Assembly: GCA_016125385.1 (NCBI GenBank)
Contig: WGLV01000051.1
Location: 1-64,000 of the forward strand
Source of the DNA: a bacterium
Lineage (GTDB): Bacteria > Hinthialibacterota > Hinthialibacteria > Hinthialibacterales > Hinthialibacteraceae
Direction of reading: 5' to 3'
DNA: 64,000 bases
Shown: positions 8,176 through 17,032 of the stretch, in pieces
How positions within the stretch are numbered: position 1 is the stretch's first letter
Layout: each line of letters begins with the position of its first letter
The notes under the pieces: generated by a model
What the model was told of the DNA's origin: nothing
Databases searched by the model: none
What the model saw: only the letters and a program-made list of their open reading frames with translations
Program-made: the position numbers and the translations under genes

Positions 8176-10802
8176 TCGGGTTCTCCCTCCCGCTCGGCGA
8201 GGATGGCGAGCAGGGTCTGCTGGGCCTGGCGATGATGAGGAAACTCTTCAAGCAGGCGAATCACCTCGCGATGGGCGGCCTCGGTTCGACCGGCGGCGCG
8301 TTCGAGATCGATGCGCTCCAACTGATAATCAAGGCGATGGGGCGGGTCGAGCGCGATCAGGCGGGCGGCGTCCTGAATGGCGTTTTCATAACGTCCCAGT
8401 TCACGGTTGGCCTTGTACAGGCGCTTTCGGACCGACAGGTTGAAGGGGTCGATCTCCAGTGCGAGCGACGCGGCGCTCGCGGCGCCTTGCCAATCGCCTT
8501 CCGATTCATAATACGTCAGCAACTGGACGCGCGCCTTGAAATCGGTGGAGTCGTGTTCAGTTTCCTGAATCAGCGCGTCTTTGAGTTTTTCGACCTCGCC
8601 GGTTTTTCCATACAGGCGTATCAACACTTTCAACGGCGCGTTTTCACCGGTGTAATCGGGAAACAGTTCGTGGGCGCGCCGCAGTTCTTTTTCGGCTTCA
8701 GCCCAGTTTTCATCATTGAAGTATTTCAGGCCTTCACGCAGGGCGTTGGTAAAAGGCGAGTCTTCGTCGATCCAGAGTTTCATCTCGGGCTCTTCGGGTT
8801 TGACGGCGTCGAGCACGGTTTCGACGAGGCCTTTTTCTTCTTCAATCACGGGCAGGTTGTCATAGGGCGCCAGGCGGACGCGCAATGCTTCAGCGAACGC
8901 ATCGTCGACCTCTTCCAGCGAGGCTCCACTGGCGGCGGTCAGCGCCTCGACGGTATCCGCGCCGCCGCCGATCTGGTCCAGCGATTTGTTGAGCGCATCC
9001 ATACCGTATGAATCGACATAAAACCGGACGAACTCTGAAGCGAAAAGATAACCGAGCATGATGTGCATGCCGGTTTTGGGTTGAACGAAATATGACTCAA
9101 GGTCTTCGAGACCGGGGAGGTCCTCTTTCTGAATCAGCGACTGATAGCGAAGATCGAGTTTCTGTCCCCATGCGGGCGAGCGACGGGTTTCTTCATAGAC
9201 GGAGATTCCTTCGGAAAGCCAGCGCGGCATACGGTTATTGGTTTTCTGCAGCGTAATCACGTGAACGAATTCATGCCACAACACGGAGGGCCAGTTCATG
9301 GAGTAAGGCTCGCGGGCGGAGGGAGAATCCATCGTAACGAGATGTCCGAAGCAGATACCCAGAAAACCAACGTTGCCGGGCAGGCCCACAGACCGCACCA
9401 TGAAATCGTCATGGTTATCGAAGACCTGAACGTGGATGGGCGTTTGAAGCTGGATATCGTAGCGTTTCTGATACTGTTCGAATTCTTCATCGAGCAGCGC
9501 AAAGATTTCATCCGAGAGGATAGGAGCTTCTTTTTTGGGGATCTGAAGAATGAACGGGCCGCGCGCGATCTGATCGAAGCCGTCGATGGAGTCAAGCATC
9601 TGAAGCAGATTGTAAGACTGGACGTTGTAGGGGTCTTCCTTAAACGCCTGCTCCAGTTGTTCTTTGCCGGGTTCATCCTGACCGAGGCGCAGCAGATCGA
9701 GCGCATACTGGGCGCGCGCGTCTTCGTCTTCGGGGTCAATCTCCAACGCGCGGCGCTGCATGGCGGCGCCTTCAGAAAACCGGTAGTGCCGGGAGGCGAT
9801 GCGTCCGGGAACGTGGAAGACTTCGGCGCAATGGGGATTTAACTCCAGAACCTTGTCCTGCACGGCGCGCATGGCGCCGAGGTCGTCGTCGAGAAAACAC
9901 GCCGCCGCCTTCAGCGACAGGACGCGCAATTGATTGGGATTGACCTTCAACGCTCGATCAATGATCTCCATCGCGTCATCCACCGCGCCGATGTCGAGCG
10001 CTTTTTCGATCTGGATGATCCAGGCGCGCATGTTGTCTGGATCGGCTTCATCAAGGCGTTTCATCACCTCGCCGAGGCGGTGGTCATCGGCCTTCCAGTA
10101 ACATTCCGCGAGGCCCGCGAGCGCATCCGGGTCGTTCTCATCGAGTTCAAGGGCCTGATTGTAGTATTTTTCAGCGAGGTCATACGAATCGTAGCGCATC
10201 GCCAGATCGCCGGCGGCGATAAAACCGCCGATGAAATTGGGGCGGTTTTCCATTACGCTGGTATACAGCGTCGACAGGAGTTGTTTGGGATTTTCGCCGC
10301 GCAGTTCGGCGATGCGGCCCAGGGCGATCAGGTTTTCTTCGCGGGTATGGTAAAACTTGTATTCGCGCTGATTGAACATGGCGCGGTCGAGCGCGGACTT
10401 GTAATCGTCCATGCGGCCGCGGTCGCGATACATTTGAGCGAGTTTCAGCATAAAGTACGGCTCAAAGAATTCCTGAGTCACGACCTCCAGATCGCTAATG
10501 GCCGCGTCGACTTCACCGATACGGTATAATATGTCCGCACGGTCGGCGAGCCAGACGATGTAACGATATGCGCGGGTTTCAGCCAGTTCGGGGCGGGAAT
10601 CGATCTGGCGCTGGATTTCATCGAGCGCCTCGCGGTATTTGCCTTCGTGGGAGAGGGTCAGGTAATCGGCGCCACTCAGCCCCTGCGCCGTGACAAACGG
10701 GCCCCCCTGTGTAAAGAGGCACAGGCAGAGTACGAGCGTAAGTGTGAATCGGGATACAATGGAACCCGTGAGGCGTTTCTCGTTCAGCGAATATCTTCCC
10801 AT
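8172..10802 (-). CDS. Exported TPR protein with gluzincin (peptidase MA-like) domain
   Basis: I place the start at the ATG at 10802, which gives 876 residues beginning with a basic n-region, a hydrophobic core (LTLVLCLCLF) and an Ala-Gln cleavage site, i.e. a signal peptide. An upstream in-frame ATG at 10904 would add 34 residues that hide the signal. N-terminal TPR-like helical repeats cover roughly residues 40-400. A metallopeptidase domain follows with His-Glu-Phe-Val-His at 510-514 and the third ligand Glu531 in PRWLSEGISVYEE, the PF13485 pattern. More TPR repeats run from about 690 to the end. It is the first gene of the operon leading to DUF4159 and MoxR. A protein-processing role in the periplasm is plausible but untested. 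Confidence 0.88.
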   Translation of the reverse strand: MGRYSLNEKRLTGSIVSRFTLTLVLCLCLFTQGGPFVTAQGLSGADYLTLSHEGKYREALDEIQRQIDSRPELAETRAYRYIVWLADRADILYRIGEVDAAISDLEVVTQEFFEPYFMLKLAQMYRDRGRMDDYKSALDRAMFNQREYKFYHTREENLIALGRIAELRGENPKQLLSTLYTSVMENRPNFIGGFIAAGDLAMRYDSYDLAEKYYNQALELDENDPDALAGLAECYWKADDHRLGEVMKRLDEADPDNMRAWIIQIEKALDIGAVDDAMEIIDRALKVNPNQLRVLSLKAAACFLDDDLGAMRAVQDKVLELNPHCAEVFHVPGRIASRHYRFSEGAAMQRRALEIDPEDEDARAQYALDLLRLGQDEPGKEQLEQAFKEDPYNVQSYNLLQMLDSIDGFDQIARGPFILQIPKKEAPILSDEIFALLDEEFEQYQKRYDIQLQTPIHVQVFDNHDDFMVRSVGLPGNVGFLGICFGHLVTMDSPSAREPYSMNWPSVLWHEFVHVITLQKTNNRMPRWLSEGISVYEETRRSPAWGQKLDLRYQSLIQKEDLPGLEDLESYFVQPKTGMHIMLGYLFASEFVRFYVDSYGMDALNKSLDQIGGGADTVEALTAASGASLEEVDDAFAEALRVRLAPYDNLPVIEEEKGLVETVLDAVKPEEPEMKLWIDEDSPFTNALREGLKYFNDENWAEAEKELRRAHELFPDYTGENAPLKVLIRLYGKTGEVEKLKDALIQETEHDSTDFKARVQLLTYYESEGDWQGAASAASLALEIDPFNLSVRKRLYKANRELGRYENAIQDAARLIALDPPHRLDYQLERIDLERAAGRTEAAHREVIRLLEEFPHHRQAQQTLLAILAEREGEPE

Positions 10803-11121
10803 CGTGACCTGGAATCCCAAATCAAAAATCGAACATCTTTCATTACAACGAGTTATGCAACGAAACCGCCAGGTTCCCCATTTTTTCAACACAAAACAGA
10901 TCAATCATATCGTTAGTCAGAGGCGATCGGTAAAAAGTTCATTCCAATTCAGTTTTTTACCGAGGTGTTTTCACGGGACGGAGACGGAACAGAAGCCCTG
11001 ACATTTTGGCAAGCGGACAATGGTGACATGGACTTGGTTTTGCTCTTACGCATATTATTGTCGAAATTCACGGATTGAACAGGGATTTTTTGCGATTCAA
11101 CAATCTCGCACGGTGGAGTAT
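10803..11121. other. Divergent intergenic region with inverted repeat
   Basis: This region of about 320 bp separates the envelope operon (leftward) from the oxidoreductase cluster (rightward), so promoters for both should lie here. A 9-bp perfect inverted repeat is present at 10928-10936 and 10954-10962 (cggtaaaaa / tttttaccg) with a 17-nt gap, possibly an operator. I could not find a convincing -35/-10 pair. A GTGGAG ribosome site precedes the ATG at 11122. Confidence 0.5.
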
Positions 11122-12111
11122 ATGAATACGATTCGATGGGGGATCATGGGGACGGCGAACATCGCGCTGGAGGCGGTGATTCCCGCCACGCAACGCGCGG
11201 CGGGCTGCGCCGTGACGGCGGTGGCTTCACGTTCGCTGGAGAAGGCTCAGGCGGCCGCGCGGCGCTATTCGATCGCGAAAGCGTACGGGTCGTATCAGGA
11301 CCTGCTGGATGACGGCGGAATCGACGCGGTGTATATTCCCCTGCCCAATCATCTGCATGTACCCTGGTCGATCAAGGCGATCGAAGCGGGCAAGCACGTG
11401 CTGTGCGAAAAACCGATCGCGCCGACTGCGGCGGAGGGGCTGGAGCTTGTCAATGCGGCGCGGGCGCACCCTGAGTTGAAGGTGATGGAAGCCTTCATGT
11501 ACCGCCACCATCCGCAATGGCGCGCGGCCCGTGAACTCGCCGGCAATGGAACGATCGGCGAAGTGAAAGCGATTCAATCGGTCTTCACTTTTTACGACGA
11601 CGCCCCGGGCACGATCGTCAATTCGGCGGAATGCGGCGGAGGCGCTCTGCGCGACATCGGTTGTTACTGCATCTCGCTGTCGCGGTTTCTGTTCGGCGCC
11701 GAACCATCGCGGGTCTGCGCGCTGGTTGAATACGATCCGCGTTTTCAGGTCGACCGGTTGAGTTCGGGGCTGATGGAGTTTGAACGCGGAGCCTCATCGT
11801 TCGTCTGTTCGACGCAACTCGCGGACTATCAACGCGTTCAGGTTTATGGAACCGCAGGCCGGCTGGAGATTGAGATTCCATTCAACCCGCCGATCGACCG
11901 GTCCTGCCGGTTATGGCTGCAACGAGGGGAAACGGTGGAGGAAATTTTGTTCGATCGCTGCGATCATTATACTATACAGGCGGAGTTGTTCGCCGAGGCG
12001 ATTCAAGGCGACGGCCCGGTTCCCACTCCGATTGAAGACGCCGTCGCCAACATGATGATTATTGAAGCGATCTGGACGAGCGGCCGCGAGAGCCGCTGGG
12101 TATCGATATGA
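11122..12111 (+). CDS. Gfo/Idh/MocA family NAD(P)-dependent oxidoreductase
   Basis: The start chosen is the ATG at 11122, preceded by GTGGAG, giving 329 residues. An earlier in-frame ATG at 11020 would add 34 residues with no homologous look. The N-terminus is a Rossmann nucleotide-binding motif (WGIMGTANIA), and the Glu-Lys-Pro catalytic motif typical of the family is present (LCEKPIAP, about residue 95), followed by the alpha/beta C-terminal substrate domain. Such enzymes oxidise or reduce sugars, cyclitols or their derivatives; the substrate cannot be read from sequence. It overlaps the next gene by 4 nt (ATGA), so the two are co-translated. Confidence 0.93.
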   Translation: MNTIRWGIMGTANIALEAVIPATQRAAGCAVTAVASRSLEKAQAAARRYSIAKAYGSYQDLLDDGGIDAVYIPLPNHLHVPWSIKAIEAGKHVLCEKPIAPTAAEGLELVNAARAHPELKVMEAFMYRHHPQWRAARELAGNGTIGEVKAIQSVFTFYDDAPGTIVNSAECGGGALRDIGCYCISLSRFLFGAEPSRVCALVEYDPRFQVDRLSSGLMEFERGASSFVCSTQLADYQRVQVYGTAGRLEIEIPFNPPIDRSCRLWLQRGETVEEILFDRCDHYTIQAELFAEAIQGDGPVPTPIEDAVANMMIIEAIWTSGRESRWVSI

Positions 12112-12821
12112 ACGTTAACGAACTGACGGCGTCAAGCGCGGACGATCTCGCCCCTGAAACCACGGCGGCGATTCAACACGCCAGCCCGCGCTACACGGCG
12201 AACGAAGAACTGGCCAACGTCATCACGCATGCGATCGGCGCCGCGCTGAGCGTGGCGGGGCTGTGCGTACTGGTAACAATGTCGGCGCTGCACGGCGACG
12301 TATGGCGAGTGGTCAGTTTCAGCGTATACGGAACGTCGTCAACGCTGTTGTACCTGTTTTCAACGCTCTACCATGCGTTCAGTTCTCCGAGAATCAAGCG
12401 AGCGATGCGGGTTTGCGATCATATTTCGATCTATCTGCTGATCGCGGGAACCTATACGCCCTTCACACTGGTGAGCCTGACCGGCGCGTGGGGGTGGTCG
12501 CTGTTCGGCGTCATCTGGGGTCTGGCGCTGATCGGTGGAACGATGAAAATTTTCACCACCGGACGCTGGCGGCTGGCGTCAACGCTGATCTATATCGGGA
12601 TGGGCTGGGTGGTTCTGGTGGCGATGAAGCCGTTGACAGAAGCGTTGCCGCTGGGAGGCCTGCTCTGGCTGACGGCGGGCGGCCTGGCCTACACGGCGGG
12701 CGTGGCGTTTTACTCGTGGCGTTCGCTGCCGTATCATCACGCCATCTGGCATTGTTTCGTACTGGCGGGCGGCATATGTCATTTCATGGCGATTTATCTG
12801 TATGTACTGCCGATGAATTGA
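12108..12821 (+). CDS. Hemolysin III / PAQR family seven-helix membrane protein
   Basis: This 237-residue protein has seven predicted membrane helices. The family landmarks are all present: NEELANVITHAIGAA at the first helix, STLYHAF after the third, CDHISIYLLIAGTYTPF in the middle, and the late histidines in WHCFVLAGGICHF. These Ser/His/Asp positions are the zinc site in PAQR proteins. Members are annotated as hemolysin III (YqfA/TrhA), and bacterial ones affect membrane fluidity or lipid balance rather than true haemolysis. A 40-residue polar N-terminal extension precedes the first helix. It is translationally coupled to the oxidoreductase upstream. Confidence 0.93.
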   Translation: MNVNELTASSADDLAPETTAAIQHASPRYTANEELANVITHAIGAALSVAGLCVLVTMSALHGDVWRVVSFSVYGTSSTLLYLFSTLYHAFSSPRIKRAMRVCDHISIYLLIAGTYTPFTLVSLTGAWGWSLFGVIWGLALIGGTMKIFTTGRWRLASTLIYIGMGWVVLVAMKPLTEALPLGGLLWLTAGGLAYTAGVAFYSWRSLPYHHAIWHCFVLAGGICHFMAIYLYVLPMN

Positions 12822-12862
12822 ACCTCTCCCACCCGGACCAATCTCATTGAAGGCTTTCGTTC

Positions 12863-14020
12863 ATGAAAAAACCAGAGATCCGTATCGGAGTGATTGGACA
12901 CGGCTTCATGGGCAAGATGCACGCCCACGCCTGCCGGTCGCTGAATTTCTATTACGACGATCCGCCCGCGGCTGTCACGCTGGCAGGCGTCGCGACGCAT
13001 AGTGAACACAGCCTTCAGCGGGCGATGGATGAATGGGGCTACGCGTTCGGGACGCTCGACTACCGGGAACTGTGCGCGCGCAAAGACATCGACGTCATTC
13101 ATTGCTGCGCGCCAAACCATCTGCATAAAGACATTCTGATTCACGCGCTGGAGCACGGCAAACACGTCTACATGGACAAACCGCTGTGCCTCAACCTCGA
13201 CGAAGCCCGAGACATGGCGGCCGCCGGCGCGGCGCGGCCGGATTCGATCGTGCGGATGGCGTTTCAATACCGCTTCGTCCCCGCCCTGCTGCGCGCGAAA
13301 CAACTGATCGAGGCCGGCGCCCTGGGGCGTCTCTATTCAGCGCGGGCGGCGTATCTGCACGCGGGATACATCGACCCCAGGCGCCCGTTCAGCTGGCGGC
13401 TGGACGCCGAGAAAAGCGGCTTGGGCGGCGCGCTGTTCGACCTGGGCGCGCACGTCATCGACCTGACCCGCCACCTGCTGGGCGAGTTTGAAGAAGTCAT
13501 GCACCTGGGCGAGGTCACCATCGCCGAACGGCCCGAAGCGGCGGGATCGGAGGTCATGAAGCCGGTGGAGGTCGACGACGTTTCGTTAATGCTGTTCAGG
13601 CTGCGCGGCGGCGGCGTGGGAACGCTGGAGTCATCGCGCATGGCGACCGGGGCGCAGGATGAATTGCGTTTTGAGGCGCATGGCGAACACGGCGGTTTGC
13701 GATTCAACCTGATGCAGCCCAACTTTCTGGAATATTACGACGCGCGGGCGGCGGGCGGCGATTTCGGCGGCGAGCGCGGATTTCAACAAATTGAAAGCGT
13801 GGCGCGGTATCCCAAGCCATCGTCGCTGCCCGGTCCGAAAAACACCATCGGATGGGAGCGTTTTCACGTTCATGCGATTTATGATTTTTTATCGCATCTC
13901 GTGAAAGGCGCCGCGTCAGCGCCCACCCTGACAGACGGCGTCAAAACGCAGTGTATTCTGCACGCCGCGCTGGAATCGGGGCGGACGAGGCAGTGGACGA
14001 AGGTTCCCGAGATTGCATGA
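12863..14020 (+). CDS. Gfo/Idh/MocA family oxidoreductase
   Basis: The protein has 385 residues. The N-terminal Rossmann motif GVIGHGFMGKMHAHA begins at about residue 8, the catalytic motif appears as Asp-Lys-Pro (MDKPLCLN), and the C-terminal domain has the long beta-sheet region with GGGVGTLESSRMATG. It lies 41 nt after the hemolysin III-like gene and in the same direction, so it probably belongs to the same transcript. No signal peptide is seen, unlike the next paralogue. The substrate is unknown; sugar or inositol catabolism is typical. Confidence 0.92.
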   Translation: MKKPEIRIGVIGHGFMGKMHAHACRSLNFYYDDPPAAVTLAGVATHSEHSLQRAMDEWGYAFGTLDYRELCARKDIDVIHCCAPNHLHKDILIHALEHGKHVYMDKPLCLNLDEARDMAAAGAARPDSIVRMAFQYRFVPALLRAKQLIEAGALGRLYSARAAYLHAGYIDPRRPFSWRLDAEKSGLGGALFDLGAHVIDLTRHLLGEFEEVMHLGEVTIAERPEAAGSEVMKPVEVDDVSLMLFRLRGGGVGTLESSRMATGAQDELRFEAHGEHGGLRFNLMQPNFLEYYDARAAGGDFGGERGFQQIESVARYPKPSSLPGPKNTIGWERFHVHAIYDFLSHLVKGAASAPTLTDGVKTQCILHAALESGRTRQWTKVPEIA

Positions 14021-14061
14021 ACTCGTTGATCAATTTCGCATACGCAGGGGGGAGTTTAATC

Positions 14062-15291
14062 ATGACAAAAACATCGGCCAGCCTGACCGCGCGCGGCAAT
14101 CGGCGCGGTTTTCTGAAAACCGGAAGCATGGCGGCGGCGTTAAGCGCGGTTTCATTGACGCCGCGGCCGGTCGACTCGGCGCCGAAAGCGATTCATATCG
14201 GCGTGGCGGGCGGCGGGTTCGGATGCAGCTTTCAGTGGCATGAGCATCCAGACTGCGTGGTGGAAGCGGTAAGCGACCTGCGGCCCGAACGCCGCGAGCG
14301 GCTGATGAAGACCTATTCGTGCAGCAAGGCGTATCACTCGCTGGAAGAGATGGTCAAAGACCCGGCGGTCGACGCGGTGGCGATCTTTACCGGCGCGCCC
14401 GATCACGTCAGACACGTGGAACTGGCGATGAAGCACGGCAAGCACGTCATCAGCGCCGTGCCCGCCTGCGTGGGAAGCCTCGACGAAGCGGAACGCCTGC
14501 TGGACGTGGTAAAGACCACCGGATTAATCTACATGATGGCGGAGACGAGCTACTACCAGCAGAAAACGATCACGGCGCGAAAAATGTTTCAAGAAGGACG
14601 ATTCGGCGATCTGTTTTACTGCGAATCGGAATATCAGCATCCCGGACTGGAAGTATTGTTTTTCGAAAACGGCGAACGGACCTGGCGGCACGGGTATCCG
14701 CCGATGAATTACCCCACGCACTGCACCGCGCACATGGTCAGCGTCACAGGGGAACGGTTGACCGAAGTGGTCTGTCATGGATGGGGCGACGACGATCCGA
14801 TTCTTCAAGACAATGCGTACAACAATCCATTCTGGAACGAATCGGCGATGTTCCGTACCGGGAAAGGCCATGCGTTTCGCGTCAACGTCTGGTGGAAGGG
14901 CGCGCACCGGGGCTGCGAACGGGCGCAGTGGATCGGGGACCGGATGAGTTTTTACGATGCGCACCCCAACGGCATGGGGCCGGTCATCATCCGCACCGGC
15001 GGGCAGGTGGAAAAAGACGACGCGGGCTTCGAGCGCGCGCTGCCCGAATATGAGACGATTGAGATTCCGCAGTGGTGGAAGACGGACATGCTGCCCGAGC
15101 CGCTACGGCACGACAGCGGACACGAAGGTTCACATCCGTTCATCACGCATGAGTTCATTGATGCGTTGTCGCACGACCGCCTTCCCACAGTGAACGTGTA
15201 TGAAGCGCTGGCGTATACCGTGCCGGGGATCGTCGCTCATCAGTCGGCGTTACGAAAAGGCGAGTGGATGAAGATTCCTCAATATTCCTAG
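14062..15291 (+). CDS. Tat-exported Gfo/Idh/MocA-like protein without the EKP lysine
   Basis: Start at the ATG at 14062, preceded by a G-rich ribosome site, gives 409 residues. The N-terminus has a twin-arginine signal (NRRGFLKTGSMAAALSAV), so it is probably exported folded with its cofactor. The Rossmann motif GVAGGGFG follows. At the place of the usual Glu-Lys-Pro the sequence reads SAVPACVG, so the catalytic lysine is absent. An aromatic-rich C-terminal half (HGYPPMNYPTHCTAHMVS, WWKGAHRGCERAQWIG) is typical of planctomycete-type exported members. It may use another mechanism or be a binding protein; that is an inference. Confidence 0.88.
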   Translation: MTKTSASLTARGNRRGFLKTGSMAAALSAVSLTPRPVDSAPKAIHIGVAGGGFGCSFQWHEHPDCVVEAVSDLRPERRERLMKTYSCSKAYHSLEEMVKDPAVDAVAIFTGAPDHVRHVELAMKHGKHVISAVPACVGSLDEAERLLDVVKTTGLIYMMAETSYYQQKTITARKMFQEGRFGDLFYCESEYQHPGLEVLFFENGERTWRHGYPPMNYPTHCTAHMVSVTGERLTEVVCHGWGDDDPILQDNAYNNPFWNESAMFRTGKGHAFRVNVWWKGAHRGCERAQWIGDRMSFYDAHPNGMGPVIIRTGGQVEKDDAGFERALPEYETIEIPQWWKTDMLPEPLRHDSGHEGSHPFITHEFIDALSHDRLPTVNVYEALAYTVPGIVAHQSALRKGEWMKIPQYS

Positions 15292-15315
15292 CGCCGAAGG
15301 TTTGATCAGCATGGT

Positions 15316-16563
15316 TCAGTATTGGCCGTCGAACTCGACCAGCTGGCCTTTGTGTTCGATCAGAATTCGAGAGACCTTGATCCCGAGACTTTGAATTTGC
15401 GTGACAATGTCGCGCGCGCGCCATTGAGGCGGGATGATGACGACGTCTACCGGATTTTCAAGCAGGGCTTCAGGCGGCAGGATCTGCTGCCCCATGCCGG
15501 GAACAAACGTGCCGATTTTGTCGGGATCTGAGTCCACCACGATGGGGAAGCGCTCCGCATCGACTACGTATCGGTTGATGAAGGCGGCGGATCGGCCCGT
15601 TCCTCCCCAGATGGCGACGCGCACGCCGGAGGCGTAGAGTTCTTCCATCTGGACGCCGATGGCGAGTTCGCTTTCATGCGCCGCCTGCTCGAAATTCGAG
15701 GCGATGCGAGCGTTTTGAAGCTGGTTGGCCGCATCGCCCAGACGCAAAAATCCGTAGATCACTTCTCCGCCATACCCCACGCCCACGTCTTCAGCGAGTA
15801 CGCCGCTGCGAGAGAGCATACGGCTGAACGAACGGCTGGTGAAAAGCGAGTTTCGCTCGTAATAAAAATCGACCGTGCGGCGGCTGGTGAGCGCTCGATC
15901 GATGCAAGGGACCTCAAAATACGCAATCAGGTTCATTCCAAGACAGGTCGCGCTGAATTGAAGCCCCTGCAGAAACGCGAGTGGATTGGCCATGTGTTCG
16001 AGCACGTGGCGGCTGATAATCAGGTCGGGCATTATCTCGCCGAGATGGACGTCAGGCTGAAACAAGGTGATGAGAAGCTCGACTTTGTTGTTATTTTGAG
16101 CGACTCCGTTGGGATCGAAACCAATATAGCGTCCTTCAGGGCGCAGCCGGGCGAGATCGTTCAAGAAGCCTCCGTCTCCGTAACCGATTTCAACGACGGT
16201 GGGCTGCTCGGGTAGCATCTGTATAATGCGATTCTGCATCTTCCGGCAGAATTCCAACCAGTTTTCACCCTGGTTGAGGGTTAGATCGGGCATCTCGGAA
16301 TAAGGGATATTTTCATAATTGAAATCCGCGTTGAATACGTGGGTACACTCGACGCAACTGACGAAATTGAGCGGCAGGCGCTTCATTAACAGCGCTTCCT
16401 TGCCGCTGTGGGGCCAGCCCAGAGTGGCGAGCGGTTTTTCGCCTCCCGTGAAAAACGGCGATGCAACGTGATGCCCACAGGCGGGACATTCCGCGATCAC
16501 CGGCTGAAGACGAACCGGTGAACGCGCCGGCCGGTCTGATTTGGGGCGAATGGTGGAATGCAT
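15316..16563 (-). CDS. Class I SAM methyltransferase, sugar C-methyltransferase-like
   Basis: The start at the ATG at 16563 has a clear AGGAGA site, giving 415 residues. The N-terminal part has a zinc-binding-like set CPACGHH ... CVECTHVFN (CxxC twice). The SAM domain follows with EIGYGDGGFLNDLA and the post-motif ISRHVLEHM. The C-terminal third is a second Rossmann-like domain (VAIWGGTGRSAAFINR). This three-part order matches Methyltransf_13/Methyltransf_11/Methyltransf_14 proteins such as NDP-sugar C-3 methyltransferases. It stands alone, convergent with the oxidoreductase gene, so the actual sugar substrate is open. A role in surface or flagellar glycans is possible given the Maf-type gene 3 kb away. 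Confidence 0.82.
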   Translation of the reverse strand: MHSTIRPKSDRPARSPVRLQPVIAECPACGHHVASPFFTGGEKPLATLGWPHSGKEALLMKRLPLNFVSCVECTHVFNADFNYENIPYSEMPDLTLNQGENWLEFCRKMQNRIIQMLPEQPTVVEIGYGDGGFLNDLARLRPEGRYIGFDPNGVAQNNNKVELLITLFQPDVHLGEIMPDLIISRHVLEHMANPLAFLQGLQFSATCLGMNLIAYFEVPCIDRALTSRRTVDFYYERNSLFTSRSFSRMLSRSGVLAEDVGVGYGGEVIYGFLRLGDAANQLQNARIASNFEQAAHESELAIGVQMEELYASGVRVAIWGGTGRSAAFINRYVVDAERFPIVVDSDPDKIGTFVPGMGQQILPPEALLENPVDVVIIPPQWRARDIVTQIQSLGIKVSRILIEHKGQLVEFDGQY

Positions 16564-17032
16564 ACGAATATCTCCTGGAACAGACGGGCGGTTCCCTCTA
16601 AGTAAAATGACTTGCAATGTAACTTATCGACGGATTTTTCAGGACTTGAAGCGTTATTTCCAGAATGGGTCTAAAGACGGAGCTCCATTATTTGATTTTC
16701 ATCTCATCCGAATGCATGATTCAAGCGGGTTGGTTTATCAAACTTTTTAAAACTTTTTTCATCCGGATCGCGGTTTTCAAAAAAACGGTTACAATTCACA
16801 TGCTCAGTACGCCACGACGACCTATCGCGGTCTCTTTCCCCGCCCGCTCGGCCGTCAAAGAGATTTATTTAAATTGAGCTCAATAAAAACCGGCGGCGAT
16901 CTCAAACCACGCGATCATCGCCCCAACCCATGCGAACGGATTTCTGGCAATCTTCACTGATTCATTTCCTCCCAGTCCACGGAAACGCCCAGCCAATCCG
17001 ATGCGCCGAATTCACCCTTTTTTGGAGATTGA
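16564..17032. other. Divergent leader region upstream of DEAD-box helicase
   Basis: About 470 bp without a supported gene lie between the methyltransferase and the helicase. The part from 16600 to 16800 is A/T-rich and holds a -10-like TACAAT at 16790-16795, but without a good -35. If it is used, the helicase transcript would have an untranslated leader of about 230 nt, as is common for cold-inducible RNA helicases. I see no clear terminator or riboswitch fold. Confidence 0.4.

Noticed and set aside
12108..12821. True haemolysin or toxin
   Set aside because: The PAQR/hemolysin III family name is historical; the sequence shows a seven-helix membrane enzyme-like protein.
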